A stretch of 64,000 nucleotides of DNA from assembly GCF_024723825.1 (NCBI RefSeq), contig NZ_JANQBQ010000001.1:3596001-3660000 (forward strand). The letters are read 5' to 3'. Each line of letters opens with the position of its first letter. Within the stretch, counting starts at the first letter, position 1. This document shows positions 26,665 through 35,530 of the stretch, piece by piece. The position numbers and the translations under genes were made by a program. The notes under the pieces were generated by a model. The model made no database searches and was not told where the DNA came from. It saw only the letters and a program-made list of their open reading frames with translations. The DNA comes from Romboutsia lituseburensis. GTDB taxonomy: Bacteria > Bacillota > Clostridia > Peptostreptococcales > Peptostreptococcaceae.

Positions 26665-28065
26665 ATGCAACAAGAATTTTTAACTGTAAAAGAATTATAC
26701 AGAAGCAAAGAAGAGTACGTAGGAAAAACTGTAAAAGTAGCTGGATGGATAAGAACATCTAGAACATCTAAAAACTTCGGATTCATAGAATTAAATGACG
26801 GTAGTTTCTTTAAAAATATGCAAATAGTAATAGCTGAAGATAAATTAGAAAATTTCAAAGAAATAGGTAAATTACCAATAAGTTCATCAATATTAGTAGA
26901 AGGTGAATTAGTTTCAACAGAAGGTGCTAAGCAACCAGTTGAAATACATGCAACTAATGTAGTAGTAGAAGGTGAATCTGATAGTTCATACCCACTACAA
27001 AAGAAAAGACATACATTAGAATACTTAAGAACAATAGCTCACTTAAGACCAAGAAGTAACACTTTCTCTGCGGTATTCAGAGTAAGAAGTTTAGCAGCGT
27101 ATGCTATACACAAGTTCTTCCAAGATAGAAACTTTGTATATGCACATTCTCCAATCATAACAGGAAGTGACTGTGAAGGTGCTGGAGAAATGTTTAGAAT
27201 AACTACTATGGATTTACAAGACATCCCAACAACTGAAGAAGGAAAAATAGATTACTCTAAAGATTTCTTTGGAAAAGAAGCAAACTTAACAGTAAGTGGT
27301 CAATTAAATGCTGAAATAATGGCACTTGCATTTAGAAATGTTTATACATTTGGGCCAACTTTCAGAGCGGAAAACTCATTCACACAAAGACATGCATCAG
27401 AATTCTGGATGATAGAGCCTGAAATATGTTTTGCTGACTTAGAAGATAACATGGAATTAGCTGAAGACATGATAAAATACGTAATAAGCTACGTAATGGA
27501 AAATGCTCCAGAAGAAATGGAATTCTTCAATAGCTTCATAGATAAAGGATTATTAGAAAGATTAAACAATGTAGTAAATTCTGAATTTACAAGACTTTCT
27601 TATACAAAAGCTGTAGAAATGCTACAAGAATCAGGTCATGAGTTTGAATATCCAGTTAATTGGGGAGATGATCTTCAAACAGAGCATGAAAGATACTTAA
27701 CAGAAGAGATATTCAAGGCTCCAGTATTCGTTACTGACTACCCAAAAGATATAAAAGCATTCTACATGAGAATGAATGAAGATGGAAAAACTGTTAGAGC
27801 TATGGACTTATTAGTTCCAGGAGTTGGAGAAATAGTTGGAGGATCTCAAAGAGAAGAAAGAGAAGATAAATTACTTGAAAGAATAGAAGAAATGGGATTA
27901 AACAAAGAAGATTACTGGTGGTACTTAGAACTTAGAAAGTTCGGAACAGCTACTCACTCAGGATTCGGATTAGGATTTGAAAGAATCATAATGTATATGA
28001 CTGGTATGTCAAATATCAGAGACGTAATACCATTCCCAAGAACTCCAAAGAATGCAGAATTCTAA
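26665..28065 (+). CDS. asnS: Asparaginyl-tRNA synthetase
   Basis: A 466-residue class IIb synthetase that charges tRNA-Asn. It has an N-terminal OB-fold anticodon domain ([20 protein letters not shown]), motif 2 ([20 protein letters not shown]) and motif 3 ([15 protein letters not shown]), all intact. GAGGAGG precedes the ATG. It is controlled by the Asn T-box just upstream and ends in a perfect terminator. The AsnRS rather than AspRS call rests on overall sequence and on the Asn specifier of the leader. Confidence 0.97.
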   Translation: MQQEFLTVKELYRSKEEYVGKTVKVAGWIRTSRTSKNFGFIELNDGSFFKNMQIVIAEDKLENFKEIGKLPISSSILVEGELVSTEGAKQPVEIHATNVVVEGESDSSYPLQKKRHTLEYLRTIAHLRPRSNTFSAVFRVRSLAAYAIHKFFQDRNFVYAHSPIITGSDCEGAGEMFRITTMDLQDIPTTEEGKIDYSKDFFGKEANLTVSGQLNAEIMALAFRNVYTFGPTFRAENSFTQRHASEFWMIEPEICFADLEDNMELAEDMIKYVISYVMENAPEEMEFFNSFIDKGLLERLNNVVNSEFTRLSYTKAVEMLQESGHEFEYPVNWGDDLQTEHERYLTEEIFKAPVFVTDYPKDIKAFYMRMNEDGKTVRAMDLLVPGVGEIVGGSQREEREDKLLERIEEMGLNKEDYWWYLELRKFGTATHSGFGLGFERIIMYMTGMSNIRDVIPFPRTPKNAEF

Positions 28066-28086
28066 TAAAGAATTTTAAATATAGAC

Positions 28087-28111
28087 CACACCCTTTAAAG
28101 GGTGTGTTTTT
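28087..28111 (+). terminator. Terminator of asnS
   Basis: A perfect palindrome, CACACCCTTT and AAAGGGTGTG at 28087-28106, followed by seven T. Confidence 0.9.
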
Positions 28112-28197
28112 TTACGTTTAAGGATTTAGAATATGTTAATAATTACTGTAGCTGAGTGATGTCATACATTGTGTCTAGCGTAAAAAATGATATTTTA

Positions 28198-28239
28198 AGA
28201 GCAATGGACGAAGTCGTTGGCTCTATGAGCGAAGCGAAT
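28198..28239. repeat. Short GAA-loop hairpin repeat, copy 2
   Basis: AGAGC (28198-28202 region) pairs with GCTCT around the core CAATGGACGAAGTCGTTGG, again with GAC/GTC and a GAA loop. It is followed by ATGAGCGAAGCGAA, which itself contains the very stable GCGAAGC mini-hairpin. The core matches copy 1 at 23761. It lies in a 367-bp region between asnS and the LacI-type gene. Confidence 0.5.
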
Positions 28240-28332
28240 ATAAAATTAATTAAATATGATAAAAGTATTTAAAATGTAGCTGAATATACATGATTAAACT
28301 GAAAAAAATATGTAAAACATATGTAAAATATC

Positions 28333-28381
28333 TTGATAAAGATATATAAGTATTATAAAATCAAATCAGGAAAATGATACT
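28333..28381 (+). promoter_or_regulatory. Promoter and candidate operator of the LacI-type gene
   Basis: TTGATA (28333-28338), a 17-base spacer and TAAAAT (28356-28361). Nine bases after the -10 begins GAAAATGATACT (28370-28381). The same motif, with two changes, stands at the same distance from the rbsD promoter, so it may be the regulator's own binding site. Confidence 0.55.
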
Positions 28382-28432
28382 GGAACTTGGGAATAAACTT
28401 AAATGTACAATATATATGAAAAGAGGGAGAAT

Positions 28433-29431
28433 ATGAATCTTAAAATTAAAGATATAGCTAATAAATCTGGTGTTTCTATTGCAACTGTATCTAGATATTT
28501 AAATAGTTCTGGGTATGTAAAGTCAGAAACGAAAGAATTAATAAAGAATGCAATAAATGAATTAAAAAGTGAAGATGGAAACTTACACACAAAAAATATA
28601 GCTTTAATATTACCTGACTTATCAGATTGGTTCTTTGTAGATATATTAAAAGGAATAAATGAAGAATCAATAAAAAATGAGTATAATTTAATTTCTTTTG
28701 ATAGTAATGAGAATATAAATAGAGAATTTCAAATAATAGACTCACTATCTAATTTTGATATAGGAGGAGTAATAATTACACCCTGTTCAAGTAATTTAAA
28801 AAATAGTAAAAAATACTCTGAGAAGTTGAAAAGCTTAAATATTCCTGTGGTTCTTGTAGATAGAGATTTGATTTATAGTAACTTTGATGGAGTATTCATA
28901 GATGACAAAAAGGGTGCATTTGATGGAGTAGATTTATTAATTAATTCAGGGCATAAAGATATTGCAATAATAACAGGACCTTTATATAATAAACCTAGTA
29001 TTGAAAGATTAGAGGGATACAAGGAAGTTTTAACCTTAAATGGTATATCAATAAAAGATGAATATATATATGAGGGCGATTTTCATGTTGATTCAGGTTA
29101 TACACAAACAGTAAATATATTAAAAAATAATAAAGATGTTACAGCTATATTTGTTAGTAACAATATGATGATGTTAGGGTGTATAAATGCATTAAATGAA
29201 AAGAATATAAAAATTGGAAAAGATATATCACTTGTAGGATTTGATGATTTAGAATTTTTGAATTATGTAGGGCTAGGAATAAGCGTAATTGCCAGGCCAA
29301 CGGCACAAATGGGTAAGATTGCATTTGACTTAATACAAAAAAAGATAAATGAGTATGAGCCACATTCGACTCAAAATATAGTATTAAAGCCATATTTAAT
29401 AAGTAGAGGATCGGAAAAAATCAAAAGATAA
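28433..29431 (+). CDS. LacI-family transcriptional regulator (RbsR-like)
   Basis: A 332-residue regulator. The start is the ATG at 28433 with AGAGGGAG; an upstream in-frame ATG lacks a ribosome binding site. The N-terminal LacI helix-turn-helix (IKDIANKSGVSIATVSRYLN) and hinge are followed by a periplasmic-binding-protein-like sugar sensor (about 60-330). The final block shows the usual DISLVGFDDLEF and IARPTAQMG motifs. The next gene is rbsD, so ribose is a plausible effector. A shared motif downstream of both promoters supports control of itself and rbsD. Ligand not proven. Confidence 0.8.
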   Translation: MNLKIKDIANKSGVSIATVSRYLNSSGYVKSETKELIKNAINELKSEDGNLHTKNIALILPDLSDWFFVDILKGINEESIKNEYNLISFDSNENINREFQIIDSLSNFDIGGVIITPCSSNLKNSKKYSEKLKSLNIPVVLVDRDLIYSNFDGVFIDDKKGAFDGVDLLINSGHKDIAIITGPLYNKPSIERLEGYKEVLTLNGISIKDEYIYEGDFHVDSGYTQTVNILKNNKDVTAIFVSNNMMMLGCINALNEKNIKIGKDISLVGFDDLEFLNYVGLGISVIARPTAQMGKIAFDLIQKKINEYEPHSTQNIVLKPYLISRGSEKIKR

Positions 29432-29734
29432 TTATATTTGAAATAAATATACTTGTGTACGTAATAAAAAATATTACCAAAATTATTAGGTAAAGCTCTT
29501 TAATAAAAAAGATTAAATGTAATTTTAATAAAATTAATGTGTAAAAAATATGTAAATTATGTGTAAAAAAGATTGATTATTATAAAAAAATATTATATTA
29601 TAAGATTAAGAAAACGATATTATGAATTTTATAATATGAAAAAAATAACAATTAAATAAATTTATAATATTAAATTTAGCACTAGATAATAAATTAAATG
29701 AAGTGTCAAATTATAAATTTTAGGAGGTAACAAA
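29432..29734. other. Intergenic region upstream of rbsD
   Basis: 303 bp, very A/T-rich. It contains the rbsD promoter and candidate operator, then a 7-bp-arm inverted repeat ATATTAT-N7-ATAATAT near 29618-29638. No terminator for the upstream gene is visible. Confidence 0.4.
29573..29621 (+). promoter_or_regulatory. Promoter and candidate operator of rbsD
   Basis: TTGATT (29573-29578), 17 bases, TATTAT (29596-29601). GAAAACGATATT begins at 29610, nine bases after the -10, matching the LacI gene's GAAAATGATACT in 10 of 12 bases. Confidence 0.55.
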
Positions 29735-30130
29735 ATGAAAAAATCAGTATTAATAAATAGCGAAATATCATCAGTTATAGCAAAAATGGGTCATACAGAT
29801 ATGCTAACAATATGTGATAGTGGTCTTCCAATACCAAAGAATGTAGAAAGAATAGATTTAGCATTAAAACATGGAATACCAACATTTTTAGATACATTAG
29901 ATGCAGTACTTGAAGAACTACAAGTAGAAGAAATAGTAATAGCAACTGAAATAGAATCAGTAAGTAGCGAAATGTATAAAGAAATAGAAAAAAGATTTAA
30001 AAATGTAAAAATAACTAAAGTAGCTCATGAAGATTTTAAAGTTATGACTAAAGAATCTATGGCAATAGTTAGAACCGGAGAATTTACTCCATATGCAAAT
30101 ATAATACTAAAATCAGGTGTAGTATTTTAG
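29735..30130 (+). CDS. rbsD: D-ribose pyranase
   Basis: A 131-residue protein of the RbsD/FucU mutarotase family, which interconverts the pyranose and furanose forms of ribose so that RbsK can phosphorylate it. The family marks are visible: the N-terminal H20 in [33 protein letters not shown], and the C-terminal [26 protein letters not shown] precedes the ATG. It is normally part of rbsDACBK, but no ribose transporter or kinase is here, so the gene is an orphan behind its regulator. Confidence 0.93.
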   Translation: MKKSVLINSEISSVIAKMGHTDMLTICDSGLPIPKNVERIDLALKHGIPTFLDTLDAVLEELQVEEIVIATEIESVSSEMYKEIEKRFKNVKITKVAHEDFKVMTKESMAIVRTGEFTPYANIILKSGVVF

Positions 30131-30158
30131 TTAGCAAATTACAGATATATTAAATTAT

Positions 30159-30189
30159 AAAAGGTATGAAAAAAATTTTCATACCTTTT
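30159..30189 (+). terminator. Terminator of rbsD
   Basis: AAAAGGTATGAAAA (30159-30172) pairs perfectly with TTTTCATACCTTTT (30176-30189). Confidence 0.85.
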
Positions 30190-30226
30190 GAATTTTAAAT
30201 AGTATTGTTAATATATTTAATTTATA

Positions 30227-30889
30227 TTATTTTACAAACTCTCTCACTAGTCTTAATAAATCTAAAAGTAAATTTACAAAATCTAGGTAAAGATTTAAAA
30301 CATGTATAGATAAATCATCTCTATCTACTATATTTCCTTGTTCTATATCATATTTTAATAAACTAATATCATATAAAATATATCCAGCAAATATTGATAT
30401 ACCTAATATGCTTACAAAAATATTGAATATTTTAAAATTAAAAAAGATATTGAATATAATCAATGCTAATAATGCTAATAAACAAGGAAATAAAATTTTT
30501 CCAAGATCTAAGTAATGTCCAGCTTCCTTTTTTAAGATATAAACGATAAAGCTGAAAATAGTACAATTACTCCTATAAGTATATTTATAACGATAATAGA
30601 GCCTAAATCACCTATATACATTTGTAGTATAGGATACATTGTAATACCATCAATGAATGTAAAAAGATAAACAAAATTCATTGAAAACCTAGTCGGTATA
30701 GCATTTTTCTTAGAGCAAATAGCCATAATTACTAAGAATAATAATAACAATATCATAATAAAGTTAGCTAAATAAGCGATACTTTCAGGTAAAAACATTT
30801 GACCAAATATAAAACATATAAACATGAATAGCACTGAAACTGCTAAATATTTAAAAACATCTGATATAGGATTCGTTATTTTTTATCAA
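30227..30889 (-). pseudogene. Frameshifted Bax-inhibitor-1/YccA-family membrane protein
   Basis: Two minus-strand frames read as one six- or seven-helix BI-1 family protein: an N-terminal part (30532-30834 and upstream) and a C-terminal part (30227-30463, GISIFAGYILYDISLLKYDI and LNLYLDFVNLLLDLLRL). The frame changes near 30535-30545. Adding one T to a TTT run there would give SFYILKKEAGHYLDLGKILF and join both parts. A second shift lies at the six-A run after the probable TTG start at 30889: five A would give MIKITNPISDVFKYLAVSV. So at least two single-base changes separate it from an intact gene. It is likely a pseudogene; sequencing errors in short homopolymers are the alternative. Confidence 0.75.
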
Positions 30890-31070
30890 TTTTAATCTCT
30901 CCCTTAAAACTGAAATTTGAAATCATTATAGCATAAATTAATTGTAAAAAATTTACAAAATTGTCATACATATTTAAAATATGTAAAAAATAAATAATAA
31001 ATAAATTTAAACAAATATAAAATTAATGATATATTAATATTAAAAATATTGAAAGAAATGAGGTGATTGT

Positions 31071-31985
31071 TTGCAGATTAATCAGCTAAAGTACTTGATT
31101 GAAATAGCGGAAACTGGATCTATAAATAAAGCCGCACAAAATTTATTTGTATCTCAACCAAATTTAAGCAATGCTATAGTAAAATTAGAAAATGAACTTA
31201 ATATAAAAATTTTTAATAGAACAAATAGAGGTGTGGAATTAACCAAAGAAGGTAAGGAGTTTTTAAACCATGCAAAATATATTGTTAACCAGGTAGAAAA
31301 TATAGAAAATATGTATTCAAATTTATCTAAAGAAAAAAAATTTATACTAGATGTTTCTTGTGCTAAATCTTTTGATGTATCAGACGTATTAATTAAAATT
31401 TATAGTGAAATAGATAGCAAAAATATAAAAATGGCATTAAAAGAAACGCATACAGAAAAGATAATTCAGGATGTTGCAAATATGGATTCTGAGATTGGGA
31501 TTATAATAGTATCAAATCTTCAAGGAAAGTTATGGAATAACATACTAGAAATACATAAATTAGAATTTAATGAAATAGCTAAAGATAAAATGCATATATA
31601 TGTTGGTGAAAAAAATCCTTTATATAACAATGAGATTATATATCCATATGAATTAAAGGATATGGTATGTATTTATTTAGTAGAGGAGCCAATATCAGTA
31701 CTTGCATATAATGTTGAAATAAATACAATTCCTTACTTTAATAGAAAAAAAGCTATATACTTAAATGATAAAGAAACAATAGCTAATTTTATACTAGGGA
31801 CAGATGTATATACATTTGCATCTATATGGAATAGTATTGATAAAACAAAAGGTATAAGGGCTATACCACTTGTTGATAGCAATGTAGAATTTAAAATTGG
31901 ATGGATTAAAAGAAAAAGAGAAGAGTTATCAGATGAAGCTAAATTATTTATAGAACTTATAACTCAGAAATTGAATCAAAGATAG
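31071..31985 (+). CDS. LysR-family transcriptional regulator
   Basis: A 304-residue regulator from a TTG start, with GAGGTG five bases upstream. The N-terminal winged helix-turn-helix is typical (LKYLIEIAETGSINKAAQNL, FVSQPNLSNAIVKLE, FNRTNRGVELTKEG), followed by a LysR substrate-binding region. It lies 117 bp upstream of a MATE pump on the same strand, which is a natural candidate target. The effector is unknown. Confidence 0.85.
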   Translation: MQINQLKYLIEIAETGSINKAAQNLFVSQPNLSNAIVKLENELNIKIFNRTNRGVELTKEGKEFLNHAKYIVNQVENIENMYSNLSKEKKFILDVSCAKSFDVSDVLIKIYSEIDSKNIKMALKETHTEKIIQDVANMDSEIGIIIVSNLQGKLWNNILEIHKLEFNEIAKDKMHIYVGEKNPLYNNEIIYPYELKDMVCIYLVEEPISVLAYNVEINTIPYFNRKKAIYLNDKETIANFILGTDVYTFASIWNSIDKTKGIRAIPLVDSNVEFKIGWIKRKREELSDEAKLFIELITQKLNQR

Positions 31986-32102
31986 ATTTCATGTTTAGTT
32001 ATAAATTTTAGTTATAACCAGTAATAGAATATATATATTAACGATAAACTCCCTATTTTGATAAGATGATAATATAAAATAAGAAATTGGGAGTGATTAA
32101 AC

Positions 32103-33497
32103 TTGAATTCAAATGTCGATAGAGTCAATATGATGGAATCAGATGATATTGGAAAAGTTATATGGAAGTTTGCTATACCAGGTATAATAGCGAGTTTGAT
32201 AAGTGCAGCATATAATATTGTAGATACTGCATTTGTAGGCTTTTTAAATGATACATTAGCTATGGGTGCAGTATCTGTAGTTTTTCCATTATTTATATTA
32301 ATTAATGCAATAGGTCAAATGATAGGAGTAGGATCGTCTTCATATATTGCGAGATTGTTAGGTGCTAAAGATAAAGAAGAAGCGGATAAAGTTGCTTCAA
32401 CTGCTATAATATCAGCTATTGTATTAGGTGGAGTTTTTACAATATTAATTTTAATATTTTTAGAACCGTTATTAAAATTATTAGGTGCAACGGATAGTAT
32501 AATGCCATACGCACTAGAATATGCTAAGCCGATTGCGATAGGAGCTAGTTTACCAATATTGATTCCTACAATGGCAAATATAGTAAGATCAGAAGGTAAT
32601 ATAAAAGTTAGTGCTAATGTAGTTGCTATAAGTGCTGTAATAAATATAATACTGGATCCTATATTTATGTTTGGATTAGATATGGGGGTGGCAGGAGCAG
32701 CTGTAGCAACTGTACTTAGCCAATGCGTATCTGTAGCTATACTATTAATATACTTTATAAGCAAAAAGGGTTATTTAAAGGTTAGTATATCAAATTTTAG
32801 ATTTTCAAAGGATATTTATAAGCAAATACTTTCAGTCGGATTTTCAACTTTTTTAACACAAGGTTTAATAAGTATATCTATGGGACTTTTAAATATAGCA
32901 GCTAAACCATATGGAGAAGCTTTAATAGCTGCACTTGGAATTTCTTTAAAATTATCATCATTAGTAATATTTGTTGTGCTTGGCTACAATCAAGGATTTC
33001 AGCCAATTGCAAGTTATAACTATGGAGCAAAAAATTATGGTAAGTTAAGACAATCAATAAAAATATCCATAAAAAGAACTACTATATTTTCGACTTTAGC
33101 AACTATCGTACTTATGGTATTTGCACCATCTGCAATTCACTTATTTAGTAATGATCCTGAAGTTATAAACATAGGGGTAAAAACATTAAGAACAACAATA
33201 CTTATGTATCCTCTATTAGGATTTACTCAAATGTATGCTGCTTTATATCAATCTTTAGGTATGCCTAAACAAGCTTTATTAGTAGGTACATCAAGACAAG
33301 GATTGTTTTTTGTACCAATAGTGTTCATATTACCTAGTATAATAGGCATGGAAGGAGTATTGCTAACTCAACCTATAGCTGATTTATTAACAGTTATGGT
33401 TACAGCGGTGTTTGCATATAAGACAAATAAAATTTTAAAAGATAAAGAGTGCGATGATGAAAATGGATATACTATCAATGAGTTATCAGAGATATAA
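32103..33497 (+). CDS. MATE family efflux transporter
   Basis: A 464-residue protein with twelve predicted helices in two similar halves, typical of NorM/DinF-type Na+- or H+-coupled multidrug exporters (IPGIIASLISAAYNIVDTAF, GMEGVLLTQPIADLLTV). The start is TTG with TGGGAGTG upstream. The preceding LysR gene may control it. It ends at a hairpin. Substrate cannot be told from sequence. Confidence 0.9.
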   Translation: MNSNVDRVNMMESDDIGKVIWKFAIPGIIASLISAAYNIVDTAFVGFLNDTLAMGAVSVVFPLFILINAIGQMIGVGSSSYIARLLGAKDKEEADKVASTAIISAIVLGGVFTILILIFLEPLLKLLGATDSIMPYALEYAKPIAIGASLPILIPTMANIVRSEGNIKVSANVVAISAVINIILDPIFMFGLDMGVAGAAVATVLSQCVSVAILLIYFISKKGYLKVSISNFRFSKDIYKQILSVGFSTFLTQGLISISMGLLNIAAKPYGEALIAALGISLKLSSLVIFVVLGYNQGFQPIASYNYGAKNYGKLRQSIKISIKRTTIFSTLATIVLMVFAPSAIHLFSNDPEVINIGVKTLRTTILMYPLLGFTQMYAALYQSLGMPKQALLVGTSRQGLFFVPIVFILPSIIGMEGVLLTQPIADLLTVMVTAVFAYKTNKILKDKECDDENGYTINELSEI

Positions 33498-33498
33498 A

Positions 33499-33532
33499 AG
33501 TCTATAGGTTAAATCTAGTCTATAGATTTTTT
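33499..33532 (+). terminator. Terminator of the MATE gene
   Basis: TCTATAG (33501-33507) pairs with CTATAGA (33520-33526), followed by TTTTTTATTT. The stem is short. Confidence 0.6.
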
Positions 33533-33605
33533 ATTTAAAATTAATGTATAAATTTAAATATTCTAATCAATAATATAAGTCATAGCTAAAAAAATAAAAA
33601 AGTTA

Positions 33606-33634
33606 TTGACTATTTATAGTCATATAACTACAAT
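33606..33634 (+). promoter_or_regulatory. Sigma-A promoter of the argH T-box leader
   Basis: TTGACT (33606-33611), a 17-base spacer and TACAAT (33629-33634). Transcription would start near 33641. Confidence 0.8.
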
Positions 33635-33640
33635 ATTTAT

Positions 33641-33888
33641 TAATTAAATACAGATAAATTTGATGAAGAAGAAAGTAGATATAAATTAGGTTTCAGCGAG
33701 CTAGAGTTGGTGTGAGTCTAGTAATGCTATTTATATTGAAGAGAGCTTTGGAGAAGAATACTTGAAAATAAGTATGGTATTAGGACAATCTCGCCTTAAG
33801 AGAATAGAGTGGATAAGTTAAACTTATTAATAAGAGTGGTAACGCGGAACATTTCGTCTCTTGGTTTTATAACCAAGGGATTTTTTTA
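33641..33888 (+). promoter_or_regulatory. T-box riboswitch, Arg-specific (AGA specifier), first decision module
   Basis: Stem I with specifier AGA (Arg) at 33742-33744 in the context TTGAAG-AGA-GCTTTGGAG, matching the asnS leader. T-box sequence AAGAGTGGTAACGCGG at 33832-33847. The terminator TCTCTTGGTT (33857-33866) pairs with AACCAAGGGA (33871-33880) and is followed by seven T. Low charged tRNA-Arg should permit read-through. Confidence 0.9.
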
Positions 33889-33916
33889 TGTTTAAGCAAA
33901 TCACATTTTTTATTTA

Positions 33917-33998
33917 AATTATTAAGCTAATTTATCAATAAGAGTGGTAACACGGATAGAATTCGTCTCTTGGTTATTTAAGCCAAGAGATTTTTTAA
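33917..33998 (+). promoter_or_regulatory. Second T-box antiterminator/terminator module without its own Stem I
   Basis: AAGAGTGGTAACACGG at 33940-33955 repeats the T-box sequence, and TCTCTTGG (33966-33973) pairs with CCAAGAGA (33983-33990) before TTTTTT. The unit is a near copy of the first module, but no specifier stem precedes it; only about 30 bases separate the two. Confidence 0.8.
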
Positions 33999-34025
33999 TA
34001 CAAAAATTTAAAAGAGGTGGTCAAA

Positions 34026-35342
34026 ATGAAACTATGGGGTGGACGTTTTAGAAAAGAAGAAAACAAGTTGATGGAGGAATTTAATAAATCTTTTGATTAT
34101 GATAATGTATTATACCAAAAAGATATTCAAGGTAGTATAGCACATGTTTACATGCAAATTTATTGTAATTTGCTAACTGAAGAAGAAGGAACAGCTATAA
34201 TTAATGGATTAAATAAAATATACGATGACATAGAAAATGGAGAGTTAAAGTTAGAAGGAAATTATGAAGATATACATAGCTTTATCGAAATTAATTTAAT
34301 ACAAAATATAGGCGATGTAGGTAAAAAGCTTCATACGGCACGCAGTAGAAATGATCAAGTAGCAACTGATATGAGATTATATGCAAAAGAAAGTACAATA
34401 AATATAATTGAATTAATAAAAAACTTAAAAAATACAATTAAAGAAGTTGCATATAGAAATGACTGTATAATGCCTGGATATACCCATTTACAAAGAGCTC
34501 AAGTTGTAACTTTCAAACATCATTTAATGGCTTACTATAGTATGTTTGATAGAGATGAGAAGAGATTAAAAAATGCACTGGAAATATTAGATGAATCACC
34601 TCTTGGGTGTGGTGCATTAGCAGGAACTACTCATAGCATTGATAGAGATATAACCAAAGAAAAGTTAGGATTTAAAAGAGTTGTAGAAAACTATATTGAT
34701 GGAGTAAGTGATAGAGATTATTTACTTGAATTAATGAGTAGTTTTTCTATAATCATGATGCACTTGAGTAGACTAAGCGAAGAGCTTATACTATGGAGTA
34801 GCCAAGAATTTAAGTTTGTTGAGATTGATGACTTATATACAACAGGGAGCAGCATAATGCCACAAAAGAAAAATCCAGATGGGGCAGAGTTAATAAGAGG
34901 TAAAACAGGTAGAGTATATGGAAATTTATTTGGTCTTTTAACTGTTATGAAGGGTTTGCCACTTGCTTACAATAAGGATATGCAAGAAGATAAAGAAGGA
35001 TTCTTTGACAGTGTAAACACTATAAATATGTGTATTTCTATAATGGAAAAAATGATTGCTACTATAAAAATAAATGATGAAAATATGAAAAAAGCAGTAA
35101 AACATGGATTCTTAAATGCAACTGAAGTAGCAGATTACTTAGTAAAAGAAGGTGTTGCATTTAGAGATGCTCACAGAATTGTTGGAAGTATTGTAATTTA
35201 TTGTGAGGATAATAATAAATCAATAGAGGATTTATCGATAGAAGAACTTCTTAAGTTTTCACATGTGTTTAAAAAAGATATTTATGAATTTATAGATTAT
35301 GAAAATATATTAAACAAGGGTATAAAAAATAATTTATTATAA
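34026..35342 (+). CDS. argH: Argininosuccinate lyase
   Basis: A 438-residue enzyme of the fumarase/aspartase superfamily that splits argininosuccinate into arginine and fumarate, the last step of arginine synthesis. The signature GSSIMPQKKNPD and the upstream HTARSRNDQVATD and TPLH-like GYTHLQRAQ blocks are intact. The start is the ATG at 34026; the in-frame GTG at 34017 lies within the GAGGTGG ribosome binding site. An Arg T-box controls it. argG is not adjacent, so the substrate source is elsewhere in the genome or absent. Confidence 0.97.
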   Translation: MKLWGGRFRKEENKLMEEFNKSFDYDNVLYQKDIQGSIAHVYMQIYCNLLTEEEGTAIINGLNKIYDDIENGELKLEGNYEDIHSFIEINLIQNIGDVGKKLHTARSRNDQVATDMRLYAKESTINIIELIKNLKNTIKEVAYRNDCIMPGYTHLQRAQVVTFKHHLMAYYSMFDRDEKRLKNALEILDESPLGCGALAGTTHSIDRDITKEKLGFKRVVENYIDGVSDRDYLLELMSSFSIIMMHLSRLSEELILWSSQEFKFVEIDDLYTTGSSIMPQKKNPDGAELIRGKTGRVYGNLFGLLTVMKGLPLAYNKDMQEDKEGFFDSVNTINMCISIMEKMIATIKINDENMKKAVKHGFLNATEVADYLVKEGVAFRDAHRIVGSIVIYCEDNNKSIEDLSIEELLKFSHVFKKDIYEFIDYENILNKGIKNNLL

Positions 35343-35530
35343 TAAATTACTTTTTTATATACCATTTATACCTTTTAAATACCCATTCATGTAAAAATTA
35401 TTGAAAAAATAAAATCATAGTGATATATTTACAACATTAAAACATTGAGATTTAAAAAATAAATAAAAGGGTGATTTTTATAAGTGCTTTATTATTAAAG
35501 TAATGATTATAGGGTTAAAAGGAGTAAAAA

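Noticed and set aside
30532-30834. Programmed frameshift in the Bax-inhibitor-1-like gene
   Set aside because: The first frame stops before the six-A run, no X-XXY-YYZ slippery site fits, and a second shift near the start points to simple decay or error.
32315-32764. 149-codon minus-strand frame inside the MATE gene
   Set aside because: Shadow of the coding strand; hydrophobic codons read in antisense, no recognisable domain.
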